Assembly (NCBI GenBank): GCA_963667375.1
Contig: OY763323.1
Coordinates: forward strand, 1,860,001-1,924,000
Direction of reading: 5' to 3'
Length of the DNA stretch: 64,000 nt
Source: G963556115 sp963667375
GTDB lineage: Bacteria; Planctomycetota; SZUA-567
Both the position numbers and the translations under genes were made by a program. Shown piece after piece: positions 25,291-35,411 of this stretch. Position 1 is the stretch's first letter. The number at the start of each line of letters is the position of its first letter. The notes beneath the pieces are model-generated. The model did no database searches, was not told the origin of the DNA, and saw only the letters and a program-made list of their open reading frames with translations.

Positions 25291-28200
25291 ATGGCGGTTG
25301 CGGATAAGGGGCGGAGTGGATACGGCAGATTTGTCTGGTTACTGGCTTTTCTGATAGTTAATGTGGCGGGGATGGCGCTGGTGGTCTGGGGTGTGGCTTT
25401 CAGGCAGGTGCAGCTTGAAGATATCAGGATGGTAGCGTGTACGCCGCGGGGTGAGGTAGCGGCGGAGAGGACGCGGGAGGTAGTGCTGGAGTTTGATCAG
25501 GAGATAAATCCCGCGACGGTGACAGCGGATACGGTATCACTGCTGCCGCGGGTAGAGGGGCGGGTGGAGCTGGCTGGCGGGAAGAGTCTGAAGCTGCTGC
25601 TGAGTGAACCGCTGGCGCGGGCTACCAGATACCGTCTGGTACTCTCTCCGGCACTGCGGGGGCTGCATGGTGAGAGTCTGGGTGAGTATGACTGTGAGTT
25701 CAATACGCCGGCTCTGGCGGTGGAGAAGGTGGTGCAGGGAAGTGTGGATATCAAGGGCGGGATAAATCTGGATATCGGCTTCAATGCCAAGGTTGATCCG
25801 CGGGACTTGAGTCAGGCGCTGACACTGGTTTATCGGGATAAGCATAAACCGGAATTTACGGTACTGGGGCAGAATCCGGCGGAGCATCTGATAGTGCATA
25901 TTGCTGATTTTAACCGGGATACGGCGCAACTGCGAATCAGTGCGGGGCTGGCGAGTATTGAAGGACCGCTGGCTCTGGACCGGGAGTATGCGGCGACGGT
26001 CAAGCTGGAGGATAAAAGGCTTGAAGAAGCGGATAGAGTAGCCGAAAACGGTGCCGGTCCGGTGATTTATGTTTCGCAGCAGGTGAGATTCACCGGGATG
26101 GAAGCGAGGAATGAATCTGGAACGGGGTATATTATTATTAAAGCCAATACTCCCTTTAACGCGGCGGAAGCGGAGGATTATGTAAATGTAGAGCCGGCGG
26201 TGGCGTACAGTTTTGAGCCGCGGGATACTGGGCTGGTGATCAAAGGTGATTTCGAAGCTGGAAAGCGGTACCGGGTAACGCTGAAGCAGGGGCTGCCGGC
26301 CGGTATTGCGGGAGTGCTGGAGAAGACGGTAAGCCGTTCGGTATGGTTTCCTGATCGGGGAGAGGATATCGAATTCACTTATGGCGGTGGTTATCTCTCT
26401 ACCAAGGGTATGCTGCTGGTACCGGTAAAGGCGACCAACCTCAAGGAGGCGGAGCTTACAGTTTATAAGTTATATCCGGAGAATATCGTCGAGTATGTGC
26501 TTACAGGTGAGGACAGTATCTCTTATGAACGGGCGACAGAGATTGCGCAGCAGAGGCTGGAATTTACCGCTGAGGCCAATAAATATCAGGAGCAGCTGCT
26601 AGATCTGCGAAAACTAGCCGGGGCGGAACCGTCAGGGGTATATTCACTCTCCGTGCGGGGAGTGCAGAACCGCTGGGAACGGAGCGCGGCGGTAGTATCG
26701 GTAAGTGATTTGGGTCTGACTGCGCGGGTGGCTGGGGATTCGGTACTCTGCTGGGTGACGGCTCTGAGTACGGCGAAGCCGGTTGCCGGGGCGGAGGTAG
26801 AGCTTTACAGTGACCGTCGTCAGAAGCTAGGAAACGGCAAAACCGACGAGAATGGACTGTGTCGGGTAGCGTTTGCCAGATTGCCGGCGGGGGAGTCGGC
26901 GGCGGTGCTGGTCGTACGCAAGGCAGGTGATATGAGCTATCTCGGTCTCAGGCGCAACCTCAGGCGGCGGGGCGAGGAGGCGGCAAGCGGCCGTCCGTAT
27001 CTGACCGGAGGGTATGAAGCTTATGTTGCGGCCGAGCGCGGGGTATATCGTCCCGGAGATACTGTACATGTAGCAGCATTTATCCGGGGTAAAGGAGTGA
27101 AGCGGGTGGCGGATATGCCGCTGGATATAGTACTGTACCGTCCAGACGGAAAGGAGTATTTACGGAAGCGGGCAAGTTGTGATGAGCTGGGGCGGATCGC
27201 TGAGAGTGTTGTAATATCCGAGAATTCGCTGAGCGGATATTATAAACTGGCAGTGACAATTCCCGGTGAAAAGACGAATATCGGTTCTAGTGGTCTGCGG
27301 GTGGCGGATTATGTTCCGCAGACACTGAGTATGAAGCTTGAACCGGCTGCGGAAACCCGGTTCCCCGGGGTAGAGCAGAAGCTGAAACTTGGAGTTGAGG
27401 TTAAACATCTTTTCGGATCGCCGGCAGCTGGACTCAAAGTCAGCGGGCAGGTTGAATGCAGTACGGAAATGTTTGAACCTGAGGGTTGGGCGGGGTATAG
27501 TTTTACACCGGCTAAGATTGGTCAGCAGCGACGCAAGGAGACCCTTCCGGAGAAGCTGCTGGGTGCCGGGGGCAAGTCGGAGTACGATCTGGAGTGTCTG
27601 CGGTTGGAGAATGCACCGGTGGTACGCGAGACGGTAGAGATAACCGCTCATGAAAAGGGCGGGCGTAGCCTGTCAGAGAGTATCGAGCAGAAATTTTATC
27701 CGTGGCAGTATTATCTGGGGATTAGAGCACCGGAAGGTGAACTCAAACCTGAGAAGAGAGCGGAATTTGAACTGGCGGTAGTCGGGCGTGATGGCGGTAA
27801 GTATACGCAGAAGATAGCGTGGAAGGCAGAACTGTATGCGGTGAACTGGAGTAATGTGTTACGTAAGCAGGGTGACGGGATGCTGGGGTATGACTGGACG
27901 CGTAAGGAAAAACTGCTGAAAGAATTTGGCGGCAGTGCAACTGCTGAAGCGCAAATACCGGTTATACCGGGTGCTCCGGGGCACTATATGTTGAAAGTGA
28001 AAGCGGAAGGAAGCTATGCGGTAGCGTATGATTTCTTTGTCGCAGGCAGGGATGATGAGACGTGGATCAGGCAGGATCCGGATCAGCTCAAACTGCTGAC
28101 TGACAGTAAAATCTATAAACCGGGGCAGACAGCAAAGGTTTCACTTCAGGCGCCGTTTGCGGGTACAGCTTTAGTATGTGTTGAAGGTGAGACTGTGCTG

Positions 28201-30744
28201 GCGAACCGGGTGGTCCGGATGCAGAAAGGTGTGAATGAGCTGGAATTCGCGGTCAGTGCTGAGTGGCGACCGAATGTTTATGTTTCGGTTACACTGGTGC
28301 GAGCGGTAGAGGCGGCTGAAACATGGCTGCCGCACCGGGCTTCCGGGGTGGTAAGGCTGGCGGTTGATTGTGAGGAGAAACGGCTGCAGGTCAGAATAGC
28401 GGCAGCGGAATCGGTGCGACCGGCACAGAAAGCCGGATTTAAAATTCAGGTATTCCGGGCTGACGGTACGGTGGCGGCGAATACGGCGGTGGTCGTTGCG
28501 GCTGTTGATACCGGAGTACTCAAACTTGATGATTTCAAACCTGAAAATCCCTGGGATCTCTTTTACGCGCTGCGGCGGCTTGATATTGGAGAGTCAGACA
28601 TGTACTCCCGTCTGGCACCGGAGCTCGCTAAGTGGAGAGTTGCAAAGACACCGGCTCCGGGCGGTGGTGGCGGGTATGCGGCGGAAGCGGTGCAAAGCAG
28701 GCTGAATCCAGTAAAAGCGAAGAGGGTGCATACCGCGGTTCTGTATTCGGGAAAACTCCGTACGGATGCTGGAGGTAACGTCAGTGTAGATTTTATGATG
28801 CCGGAATATATCGGTGAACTTCAGGTTATGGTGCTGGCTGCTGACGGCGATCAATTCGGTATGGCACAGCAGGCTTTGCCGGTAAAAGCACCACTGATGT
28901 TCCAGGCATCGTGGCCGCGTTTTCTAGCTCCGGGTGATGTCTGCTCTATACCTCTGACGTTATTTAATAATACCGGAAAAGATGGTGACGTGGTTGTAGA
29001 GCTGGCTCAGGCGCGGAATATTGAGTTGCTGGATACTGATCTGGCACGTGTTCCGGTGAAAGCCGGGGCACAGAAAACGGTTATGCTGAAGTTTAGAGCC
29101 GGGAATGCCGGAGTAGCAAAGAGCAGAATCAGGATAACCATGGCAGAAGCAGAATTTGCACAGAATATGGAGTTGCCGGTCCGGCCGGCGGCGATGTTTA
29201 AACGCATAAGTAAACTCTCGGTTATCAGACCGTCTGATACCGCTGAAATCGGAACTGGCGGGAATTATCTGGAGGACAGCTTTAAGGGGCGCCTTACTGT
29301 AACCTCAAATCCAGTCGCTGAGGTTAGTGGTCAGCTAAGCTATCTCTTGCAGTATCCTTACGGCTGTCTGGAGCAGACAATTTCCCGTATGCTGCCACTG
29401 CTGTATATGCCGGATCTGGCTCGTATTGTCTGTCCTGAGTCTATAGGCGAACAGGAGGTGGCAGTATTGATAGATGCAGGTCTGCAGCGTCTGCTTACCA
29501 TGCAGACCTGGAGCGGAGGGCTGGCAATGTGGCCGGGTGGCAGTGAACCGAGTGAGTGGGCAACTGTCTATGCTGCAGATTTTATGATTGAAGCCAGAAA
29601 GGCGGGATATGCGGTGCCGGAGGAACTGGTGGCTGGAGTCCTGGGTTACAACGCGGAGCAGCTGGGAATGTGGTGTGGAAGTACCGACAGTAAGGGTATT
29701 CCGGACAGGTTGGATCTGGCTGCATATGCCGCTTATGTGCTATGCCGTGGAGGGATGCCGCCTCATTCCTGGCTTGCTTCAATCGAGGAGGAATTAGAGA
29801 AATATGTCAGAAGCGGCAGGAGTGGTATGGAGACTGCACGCTGTTATCTGGCAGCGGCATATCTCTGCTGCGGTGAGGTAAAAGCAGCAAAAGAATTTCT
29901 ACAGTCTATGCCGGGATTTGCTACAGAAAGAAGTTCTGACGGCATGTATAATTCGCCGCTGCGGGAACGGGCTATTCTGCTCTCGACGTTACTCGACGTG
30001 ACCCTTGAGTCACCACTGATTCCGGAGCTGGTTTCAGCGTTGAAAGTGAGTTTTAGTGATCCCTGGCAGGCAAGTACTCAGGATAATGCATTTGCACTGC
30101 AGGCACTTGGTAAATATGCCAGAAAAAAAACTATAGATACCGAAGGTAAGGCGGAGGTGGTTATTGCCGGGCATACAGAAGAGTTTAATTCTGCGCAGGG
30201 AAGATCATTTGCACTGCGAAAACCAGCGGAGAAGATAGCTGTAACCAATACTGGGAAAACGCCATTATATGCTTATCTGTTTGCTCAGGGGATACCGGCG
30301 GAGGGTAAAGTTCAGAATGAAGATTCCGGGTTGTCTGTGTGCCGCTATATTACCGATAGTAATAATAAAATTGTAAAGGATGAATTGATCCAGGGAAGGT
30401 TATATCGGATTCATCTTGTTTTGACTGCACCAAGGCCGGTGCAGGATATGGTTATTGTCGATATGCTTGCTGCCGGCATTGAAATTGAGAATCAGGATCT
30501 GAAGGGGGCAGCAATGCTCGGTTCGGAGCAGAAACAGAAGGGTATGAAGCTGGTTAATGTTGAAAAGCTGGATGACCGTTTGCTGTTGTTTGCTGATTTG
30601 CCGGAGGGTAGGTCGGAATACAGTTATGTGGTCCGGGCTGTGAATACCGGTGAATTTTCCTGGCCGGCGTGTGATGCGGCTGCGATGTATGATCCTGCGG
30701 TGTTCAGTGTCAATGGTGGTGGAAAGCTCAAGGTGATAAAATGA
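25291..30744 (+). CDS. Bacterial alpha-2-macroglobulin (YfhM-like)
   Basis: A 1817-aa periplasmic protease trap of the bacterial alpha-2-macroglobulin family. A single membrane anchor at about 13-36 has no lipobox cysteine, unlike the lipoprotein form of E. coli. Repeated beta macroglobulin-like domains fill about 40-1300. The thioester motif is intact in YPYGCLEQ, with Cys 1359, followed by the helical thioester domain (about 1355-1620) and a C-terminal receptor-like domain. AAGGAG lies 7 bases before the ATG. Its stop overlaps the PBP1C start, so the two form the widespread operon thought to protect the envelope and repair the wall after a breach. The coding sequence is more GC-rich than its surroundings. 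Confidence 0.95.
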   Translation: MAVADKGRSGYGRFVWLLAFLIVNVAGMALVVWGVAFRQVQLEDIRMVACTPRGEVAAERTREVVLEFDQEINPATVTADTVSLLPRVEGRVELAGGKSLKLLLSEPLARATRYRLVLSPALRGLHGESLGEYDCEFNTPALAVEKVVQGSVDIKGGINLDIGFNAKVDPRDLSQALTLVYRDKHKPEFTVLGQNPAEHLIVHIADFNRDTAQLRISAGLASIEGPLALDREYAATVKLEDKRLEEADRVAENGAGPVIYVSQQVRFTGMEARNESGTGYIIIKANTPFNAAEAEDYVNVEPAVAYSFEPRDTGLVIKGDFEAGKRYRVTLKQGLPAGIAGVLEKTVSRSVWFPDRGEDIEFTYGGGYLSTKGMLLVPVKATNLKEAELTVYKLYPENIVEYVLTGEDSISYERATEIAQQRLEFTAEANKYQEQLLDLRKLAGAEPSGVYSLSVRGVQNRWERSAAVVSVSDLGLTARVAGDSVLCWVTALSTAKPVAGAEVELYSDRRQKLGNGKTDENGLCRVAFARLPAGESAAVLVVRKAGDMSYLGLRRNLRRRGEEAASGRPYLTGGYEAYVAAERGVYRPGDTVHVAAFIRGKGVKRVADMPLDIVLYRPDGKEYLRKRASCDELGRIAESVVISENSLSGYYKLAVTIPGEKTNIGSSGLRVADYVPQTLSMKLEPAAETRFPGVEQKLKLGVEVKHLFGSPAAGLKVSGQVECSTEMFEPEGWAGYSFTPAKIGQQRRKETLPEKLLGAGGKSEYDLECLRLENAPVVRETVEITAHEKGGRSLSESIEQKFYPWQYYLGIRAPEGELKPEKRAEFELAVVGRDGGKYTQKIAWKAELYAVNWSNVLRKQGDGMLGYDWTRKEKLLKEFGGSATAEAQIPVIPGAPGHYMLKVKAEGSYAVAYDFFVAGRDDETWIRQDPDQLKLLTDSKIYKPGQTAKVSLQAPFAGTALVCVEGETVLANRVVRMQKGVNELEFAVSAEWRPNVYVSVTLVRAVEAAETWLPHRASGVVRLAVDCEEKRLQVRIAAAESVRPAQKAGFKIQVFRADGTVAANTAVVVAAVDTGVLKLDDFKPENPWDLFYALRRLDIGESDMYSRLAPELAKWRVAKTPAPGGGGGYAAEAVQSRLNPVKAKRVHTAVLYSGKLRTDAGGNVSVDFMMPEYIGELQVMVLAADGDQFGMAQQALPVKAPLMFQASWPRFLAPGDVCSIPLTLFNNTGKDGDVVVELAQARNIELLDTDLARVPVKAGAQKTVMLKFRAGNAGVAKSRIRITMAEAEFAQNMELPVRPAAMFKRISKLSVIRPSDTAEIGTGGNYLEDSFKGRLTVTSNPVAEVSGQLSYLLQYPYGCLEQTISRMLPLLYMPDLARIVCPESIGEQEVAVLIDAGLQRLLTMQTWSGGLAMWPGGSEPSEWATVYAADFMIEARKAGYAVPEELVAGVLGYNAEQLGMWCGSTDSKGIPDRLDLAAYAAYVLCRGGMPPHSWLASIEEELEKYVRSGRSGMETARCYLAAAYLCCGEVKAAKEFLQSMPGFATERSSDGMYNSPLRERAILLSTLLDVTLESPLIPELVSALKVSFSDPWQASTQDNAFALQALGKYARKKTIDTEGKAEVVIAGHTEEFNSAQGRSFALRKPAEKIAVTNTGKTPLYAYLFAQGIPAEGKVQNEDSGLSVCRYITDSNNKIVKDELIQGRLYRIHLVLTAPRPVQDMVIVDMLAAGIEIENQDLKGAAMLGSEQKQKGMKLVNVEKLDDRLLLFADLPEGRSEYSYVVRAVNTGEFSWPACDAAAMYDPAVFSVNGGGKLKVIK

Positions 30745-32951
30745 GAGTGAAGCACATTCATTTACAGTGCAGAAAACTGCTGTTGTTGAGTTTTGCTGTG
30801 GTACTGGTAGTATGTTATATTTTATATTTTATGCTGCCGCCGGTACAAGGGCGGATAGCGGAAGCAAATCGTGGGGGCGCTACAGAAATACTCGACAGTA
30901 AGGGCGGACTTATTGCGTGGCATGTTGATAGTCATGACAGCTGGAGGGTGCCGGTAGCTCTGGAGCAGGTCTCTGCGTGGGCGGTTAAATCGATAATCGC
31001 CGCTGAGGATCAGCGTTTCTGGGAGCATCGCGGGGTCGATCCGTTTGCTCTGGTGCGGGCGGCATCGCAAAATCTCAGGTACGGTCGCAGAGTGTCAGGA
31101 GCCTCAACCATAAGTATGCAGGCTATGCGTCTGCTCCGTCCGTCAGAACGTAACTGGACGGCAAAGCTTCGGGAATCACTTCTGGCTCTGCAAACGGAAA
31201 AGGAGAGTGGTAAGAGGAAAATTCTGCAGCTCTATCTCAATCTTGCGCCGTATGGAGGAAATGTGGTCGGGATTGAAGCGGCAGCACGGCATTATTTCGG
31301 CAAATCAGCCCGTGAGCTAACCCTTGGCGAAGCTTCGCTTTTGTCTGGAATTCCGCAGAGCCCCGCCCGGTTCAATCCCAGAAAGCATCTGCAGGCAGCG
31401 CTGCAAAGGCGTGAATATGTTCTTGAGCGCATGGAACAGCTTGGTATGGTAGATGCTAAAGCGGTGGATGCCGCACTTAAAGAAAAAATTATAATTAGGA
31501 ATGCAGCGGTGAATAACCGTGATCCGAGGTTTGCTGATTATGTCCTGCAGTTAACCGCAAACCGGGGTGGAATTGTAAATACGACAATTGATCCCCGAGT
31601 GCAGGCAATAACACAGAATCTGGTGCAGAAAAAGTATCAGGAACTGGCTGCAGGCGGTATCACTGGCATGGCGGTGGTGGTGCTGGATGTAAGTGATTCT
31701 AAATTGCTGGCAATGGTCGGTAATGCTGATCCAGACAATCCCGTTTCTGGGTTTGTCAATGGTGCTACCGCCAGACGTCAGCCGGGATCGCTGCTCAAAC
31801 CCTTTATCTTTTGTAGCGCATATGAGCAGGGTATTCTTACTCCGGCTGCGGTAGTGTATGATGTTCCCAGCAGCTGGAATGAATACCGTCCGGAGAATAT
31901 TGATCATGCATATCTGGGAGCAATAAGTGCGGCGGAAGCATTACGCTATTCTAGAAATATCCCAGCGGTTCGGGTACTGCAGCAGATAGGGATACAGTTT
32001 TTTACCGATAAACTGGCGAGAATGGGGCTGTATACCGCTGGACCGGTGGAGCAATACAATTTATCGCTTGCTCTTGGAACCGCTGAGATGCCGCTATTGA
32101 AACTCGTGAATGCGTATGCAACTCTGTCCCGTGGAGGAGAATATATGCCACTGAAGGTGCTCGCAGGAGATACTTGTAATAAAACGAGTAGCGTGTTTAC
32201 CCCGCAGGCATCATGGCTGACTATTCAATCTCTGGGGCATAATCGTGAATGTACTCTGGCCTGGAAGACCGGAACAAGCTGGAATCATCGTGATGCCTGG
32301 GCGATATGTATCAGTAAGCGTTATGTAGTAGGAGTGTGGTGCGGAAACTTTTCGGGAAGTGGTAATAATAATCTTCTGGGTGCAGAGGCGGCATTGCCTG
32401 CTGCCGTGGAGCTGGCTGACAGTATAAATCCTGCTGATAAAGCGAAGTGGGAAAAGCCTGAAGGTGTAGCGGTACGCAAAGTCTGCGCGCTTTCCGGAAG
32501 TATACCCGGAGCTGGCTGTAACCATGTCATTGATGATTATTATATCCCGGGGGTAAGCGCTCAGGGTATATGCAGACTGCATAAGGCAGAGGATATTACC
32601 GAAACAACTGGTGAAAGGATTATGTGGCCGGCTGAAGTCGCGGCGTATCTGGAAAATAAGCCAGGTGAAAAGGTGGCTGAGCAGAGCGACGGTTTAAAAC
32701 TGACTTCTCCGGTTGCAGAGGGAATATACTTTGTAAATAGCGCTTGTCCGCAGCAAGGGAATAAATTAGATCTGTCGTCGACAGTAACCTCAAAGGGAGG
32801 TATCGCATATTTTATTGATGGTGAATATGTGGGACGCTGTGAATCCGGAGGGGCGGTAGCATGGAATATGGTTCCGGGATATCACAAGCTGGTGGCGGTT
32901 GCAAATGGTGAGAGTGTGCATACTGGTTTTGAGATAAAGACTCTTGAATAA
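30741..32951 (+). CDS. pbpC: Penicillin-binding protein 1C
   Basis: A 736-aa bifunctional peptidoglycan synthase of the PBP1C type. Order: N-terminal membrane anchor (about 10-32), glycosyltransferase family 51 domain (about 55-230) with the catalytic Glu 89 in AAEDQRFWEHRG, and transpeptidase domain (about 300-560). The transpeptidase has Ser 350 in PGSLLKPF, the SRN triad in YSRNIPAV and Lys 509 in KTGTS. The PBP1C-specific C-terminal domain (about 650-735) includes AYFIDGEYVGRC. The ATG overlaps the stop of the macroglobulin gene (ATGA), showing translational coupling. All active-site residues are present, so it should be functional. Confidence 0.96.
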   Translation: MRVKHIHLQCRKLLLLSFAVVLVVCYILYFMLPPVQGRIAEANRGGATEILDSKGGLIAWHVDSHDSWRVPVALEQVSAWAVKSIIAAEDQRFWEHRGVDPFALVRAASQNLRYGRRVSGASTISMQAMRLLRPSERNWTAKLRESLLALQTEKESGKRKILQLYLNLAPYGGNVVGIEAAARHYFGKSARELTLGEASLLSGIPQSPARFNPRKHLQAALQRREYVLERMEQLGMVDAKAVDAALKEKIIIRNAAVNNRDPRFADYVLQLTANRGGIVNTTIDPRVQAITQNLVQKKYQELAAGGITGMAVVVLDVSDSKLLAMVGNADPDNPVSGFVNGATARRQPGSLLKPFIFCSAYEQGILTPAAVVYDVPSSWNEYRPENIDHAYLGAISAAEALRYSRNIPAVRVLQQIGIQFFTDKLARMGLYTAGPVEQYNLSLALGTAEMPLLKLVNAYATLSRGGEYMPLKVLAGDTCNKTSSVFTPQASWLTIQSLGHNRECTLAWKTGTSWNHRDAWAICISKRYVVGVWCGNFSGSGNNNLLGAEAALPAAVELADSINPADKAKWEKPEGVAVRKVCALSGSIPGAGCNHVIDDYYIPGVSAQGICRLHKAEDITETTGERIMWPAEVAAYLENKPGEKVAEQSDGLKLTSPVAEGIYFVNSACPQQGNKLDLSSTVTSKGGIAYFIDGEYVGRCESGGAVAWNMVPGYHKLVAVANGESVHTGFEIKTLE

Positions 32952-33145
32952 TGATATATAATCAAATTCTGACTGCTGATACTGTAAAGTAATTAATCCT
33001 GAGATTTAAAGAATAAAATATTAAAAAAACGAGTTCAGATTTATAATAAGAATAGAGTACACGGATAATTTCTGTACTGTATTTGTTGTAAGAAGAATCT
33101 CAGCTCTACTGTTCTTGATATTGTTTTCAGGCATAAGGAGAATAG

Positions 33146-33904
33146 ATGATGCGAAAAATATTATTAGTACTGTTACTGATATTGGTTTTGATTGCTGGAA
33201 CTGGCGCTGATGAAGCCCTAGAGCAGAATTTTTTCAAGACACTGAAACCCGAGCAGCTTGAAAGTCTGATTCAAAGCGGCCGTCTTGATCTGACTCAGAA
33301 GAATGAGAATGGCTTTAATATCCTATACCCATGTCTGGTATTGAATGATGACCCGCGGATAATAGAAATTCTTATTAAACATGGGGTTGACGTTAATAAT
33401 GCCGGAGCAAAAGACATAACACCTCTGCATATCGCGGCGCAATTTAATACCAATCCTAAAATAATAGAAACATTACTCAAGCAGGGAGCAAAAGTAAATG
33501 CAAAGACAACTGACGGTTTGACTCCATTATTTATTGCAGCAAAATATACTTCAAATCCCGCGGTGTTATTCACTTTAGTAAAACATGGAGCAGATATCCG
33601 TGTAGAAAATTCAGTAGGCAGCACACCCCTGCATTACGCCGCTCAGTTCAATACTAATCCTGAAATAATAAAGATATTATTCGCTTATGGAATGGATATT
33701 AACCAAAAGGATAAATTCAATCATACCCCGGTGCATCTGGCGGTTATTTTCAATCCTAATATCAAGGTTTTGCAGACGCTGATAGCTCTTCATGCTGATC
33801 TGACAATAAAAAATTTCAAGGGACGTACTCCTCTGGGACTGGCTGAACTGGTGAATAACTCAGCGGCGATCGCTATGCTGCAGGCGGCTGTAGCAAGGGA
33901 ATAA
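33146..33904 (+). CDS. Exported ankyrin-repeat protein
   Basis: A 252-aa protein with a signal peptide (cleavage near residue 21, at GTGA-DEA) followed by about six ankyrin repeats of about 35 residues, with motifs such as DITPLHIAAQFNTNPKIIETLLKQ cut here into TPLHIAAQFN and IIETLLKQGA. AAGGAG lies upstream of the ATG. Ankyrin repeats bind proteins; the partner is unknown. Export suggests a periplasmic role. It converges on the TPR gene at 33988, 83 bases away, repeating a pattern in this window of repeat-scaffold genes facing genes for unknown exported proteins. Confidence 0.9.
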   Translation: MMRKILLVLLLILVLIAGTGADEALEQNFFKTLKPEQLESLIQSGRLDLTQKNENGFNILYPCLVLNDDPRIIEILIKHGVDVNNAGAKDITPLHIAAQFNTNPKIIETLLKQGAKVNAKTTDGLTPLFIAAKYTSNPAVLFTLVKHGADIRVENSVGSTPLHYAAQFNTNPEIIKILFAYGMDINQKDKFNHTPVHLAVIFNPNIKVLQTLIALHADLTIKNFKGRTPLGLAELVNNSAAIAMLQAAVARE

Positions 33905-33987
33905 CCGGTTTATAAGCATGTTATTCCCACTTATTTTCTATTTTAGTATAGATGTATAAAGCTTCAGTAGATTGTTTTGTTAAATTA

Positions 33988-35382
33988 CTAATTAGCATTG
34001 GTGATAGTAAATTCAAGCTGTCTTCTTGAGGATATGTTTTCAAGAGCAGTTATTACTGTAAGGGTAAAATCTCCGCTTACCGGCACTCCATTCATTTGTT
34101 CAATCCATTCACCTGATTTTCCGTTGGCTATAATAAGAGTTCTGGTTTCAGAAGTGAAGAGTGTTTTTTCACCTTTGGATATAATAAAATGTAATGGAAT
34201 CTGCAAACTGGACTTAGCCGCCGGGAATAATGCTGAAATGCCGATACTGATATGAAAGTTCTGAGAGGTATGTGGAATTTCCGGTTTGAGCGCTATGTCC
34301 GTAATTTTGAGCTCCGGTTGTAATTTGTGTTGTATGTAGTCTTCGATACTGTTTAAAATTTTCTGCTGTTGAAGTCTGGTCGGTGATGCCACAGGAAGTT
34401 TATTATAGATAATCTTCATAATGTCCGGGATATATGTGTTTAAAAGAATTGCCTGACGATAGTACTTTGCAGCTTTTTCTGAATTTCCCAGTGAGGCATA
34501 AGTATAACCCAGATACAGCGAATTATAGGCATTCGGGCTTGAGTTATAGCTATCAAGAAATGTCTGCAGCGCTTCATTCAAGTTATTTGAAAAAAGCTGG
34601 CATAATCCAATTTTTTCAACGGTATCGTCGTTGTTCGGGTCGAGATTTTGAGCTTTCCTGAGATATTTAAGAGCTTTGTTATAGTTGCCGAAATAAATCT
34701 CAATCAGACCTGCACCGTAATATGAGTCGGAATTTGAAGGGTTAAGTTCGACTGATTTGAGATAATTGCTGTAGGCTTGTTTATACTGATTGTTTAGAAA
34801 TTGCAGATCAGCTTTTATTTTATAACTTGAGTAACTAAGTGTTACTGAGATGCTGAAAGCCTGGTTAATGTCAGCAAGTCCTTCCTGATATTTACCTGAA
34901 TTCAAATAGGCAAGTGCTCTAAAAGTATAGATATTTGCCAGACATTGCCGGGTATCATCCTTTCTTTTCAGCAGTGCTGAAAAATTGGTTAGCTTTTGAG
35001 CTGAGTTATTATCTCTGAGGGTGGTTGTAAAGTCTTTAACCGAATTCTTATAATCTTTCAGATACAGGTTATCAATGCCGCGGTAAAAATATACTTCACC
35101 TGAGACTTTGCCCAACTCAAGAGCCCGGGAAAGATCTTCACGGCTTGCGCGATAGTCTCCTTGCTGATATCGGGCGACACCTCTGAGGAAGTACAGGGTA
35201 CTGTTTTCAGGTTGTGTCTGACTCATGCGGTCGGCAGCGGCAATGGCTCCGCCCCAGTCTTGCTGCTGCAGCTCACGTATTATATTATTGAGATCTGAGC
35301 CAAATACTGTATTGGAAAACAGAATAAAATATAGCAAGATCGGTGACAAATTCATAGATACTACTGCTGATAAAAGTTTCAT
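33988..35382 (-). CDS. Exported TPR-repeat protein
   Basis: A 464-aa protein with a signal peptide (about 1-28, ending near VFG-SDL). It has about eight TPR units between about 30 and 330, such as YFLRGVARYQQGDYRASREDL and YGAGLIEIYFGNYNKALKYL taken in shorter form (GLIEIYFGNYNKALKYL). A beta-rich C-terminal domain (about 350-460) resembles an Ig-like or exported adhesion fold. It lies 29 bases downstream of the coiled-coil/Ig-like gene and must be co-transcribed with it. TPRs are protein-binding scaffolds, so it may bind its operon partner in the periplasm. Function is otherwise unknown. Confidence 0.88.
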   Translation of the reverse strand: MKLLSAVVSMNLSPILLYFILFSNTVFGSDLNNIIRELQQQDWGGAIAAADRMSQTQPENSTLYFLRGVARYQQGDYRASREDLSRALELGKVSGEVYFYRGIDNLYLKDYKNSVKDFTTTLRDNNSAQKLTNFSALLKRKDDTRQCLANIYTFRALAYLNSGKYQEGLADINQAFSISVTLSYSSYKIKADLQFLNNQYKQAYSNYLKSVELNPSNSDSYYGAGLIEIYFGNYNKALKYLRKAQNLDPNNDDTVEKIGLCQLFSNNLNEALQTFLDSYNSSPNAYNSLYLGYTYASLGNSEKAAKYYRQAILLNTYIPDIMKIIYNKLPVASPTRLQQQKILNSIEDYIQHKLQPELKITDIALKPEIPHTSQNFHISIGISALFPAAKSSLQIPLHFIISKGEKTLFTSETRTLIIANGKSGEWIEQMNGVPVSGDFTLTVITALENISSRRQLEFTITNAN

Positions 35383-35411
35383 AAAAATCTCCCGTGCAAT
35401 CGATCATCGGC

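Noticed and set aside
27160..27651. Long minus-strand frames opposite the macroglobulin gene
   Set aside because: They are shadows of a long GC-richer gene whose identity and thioester motif are clear.
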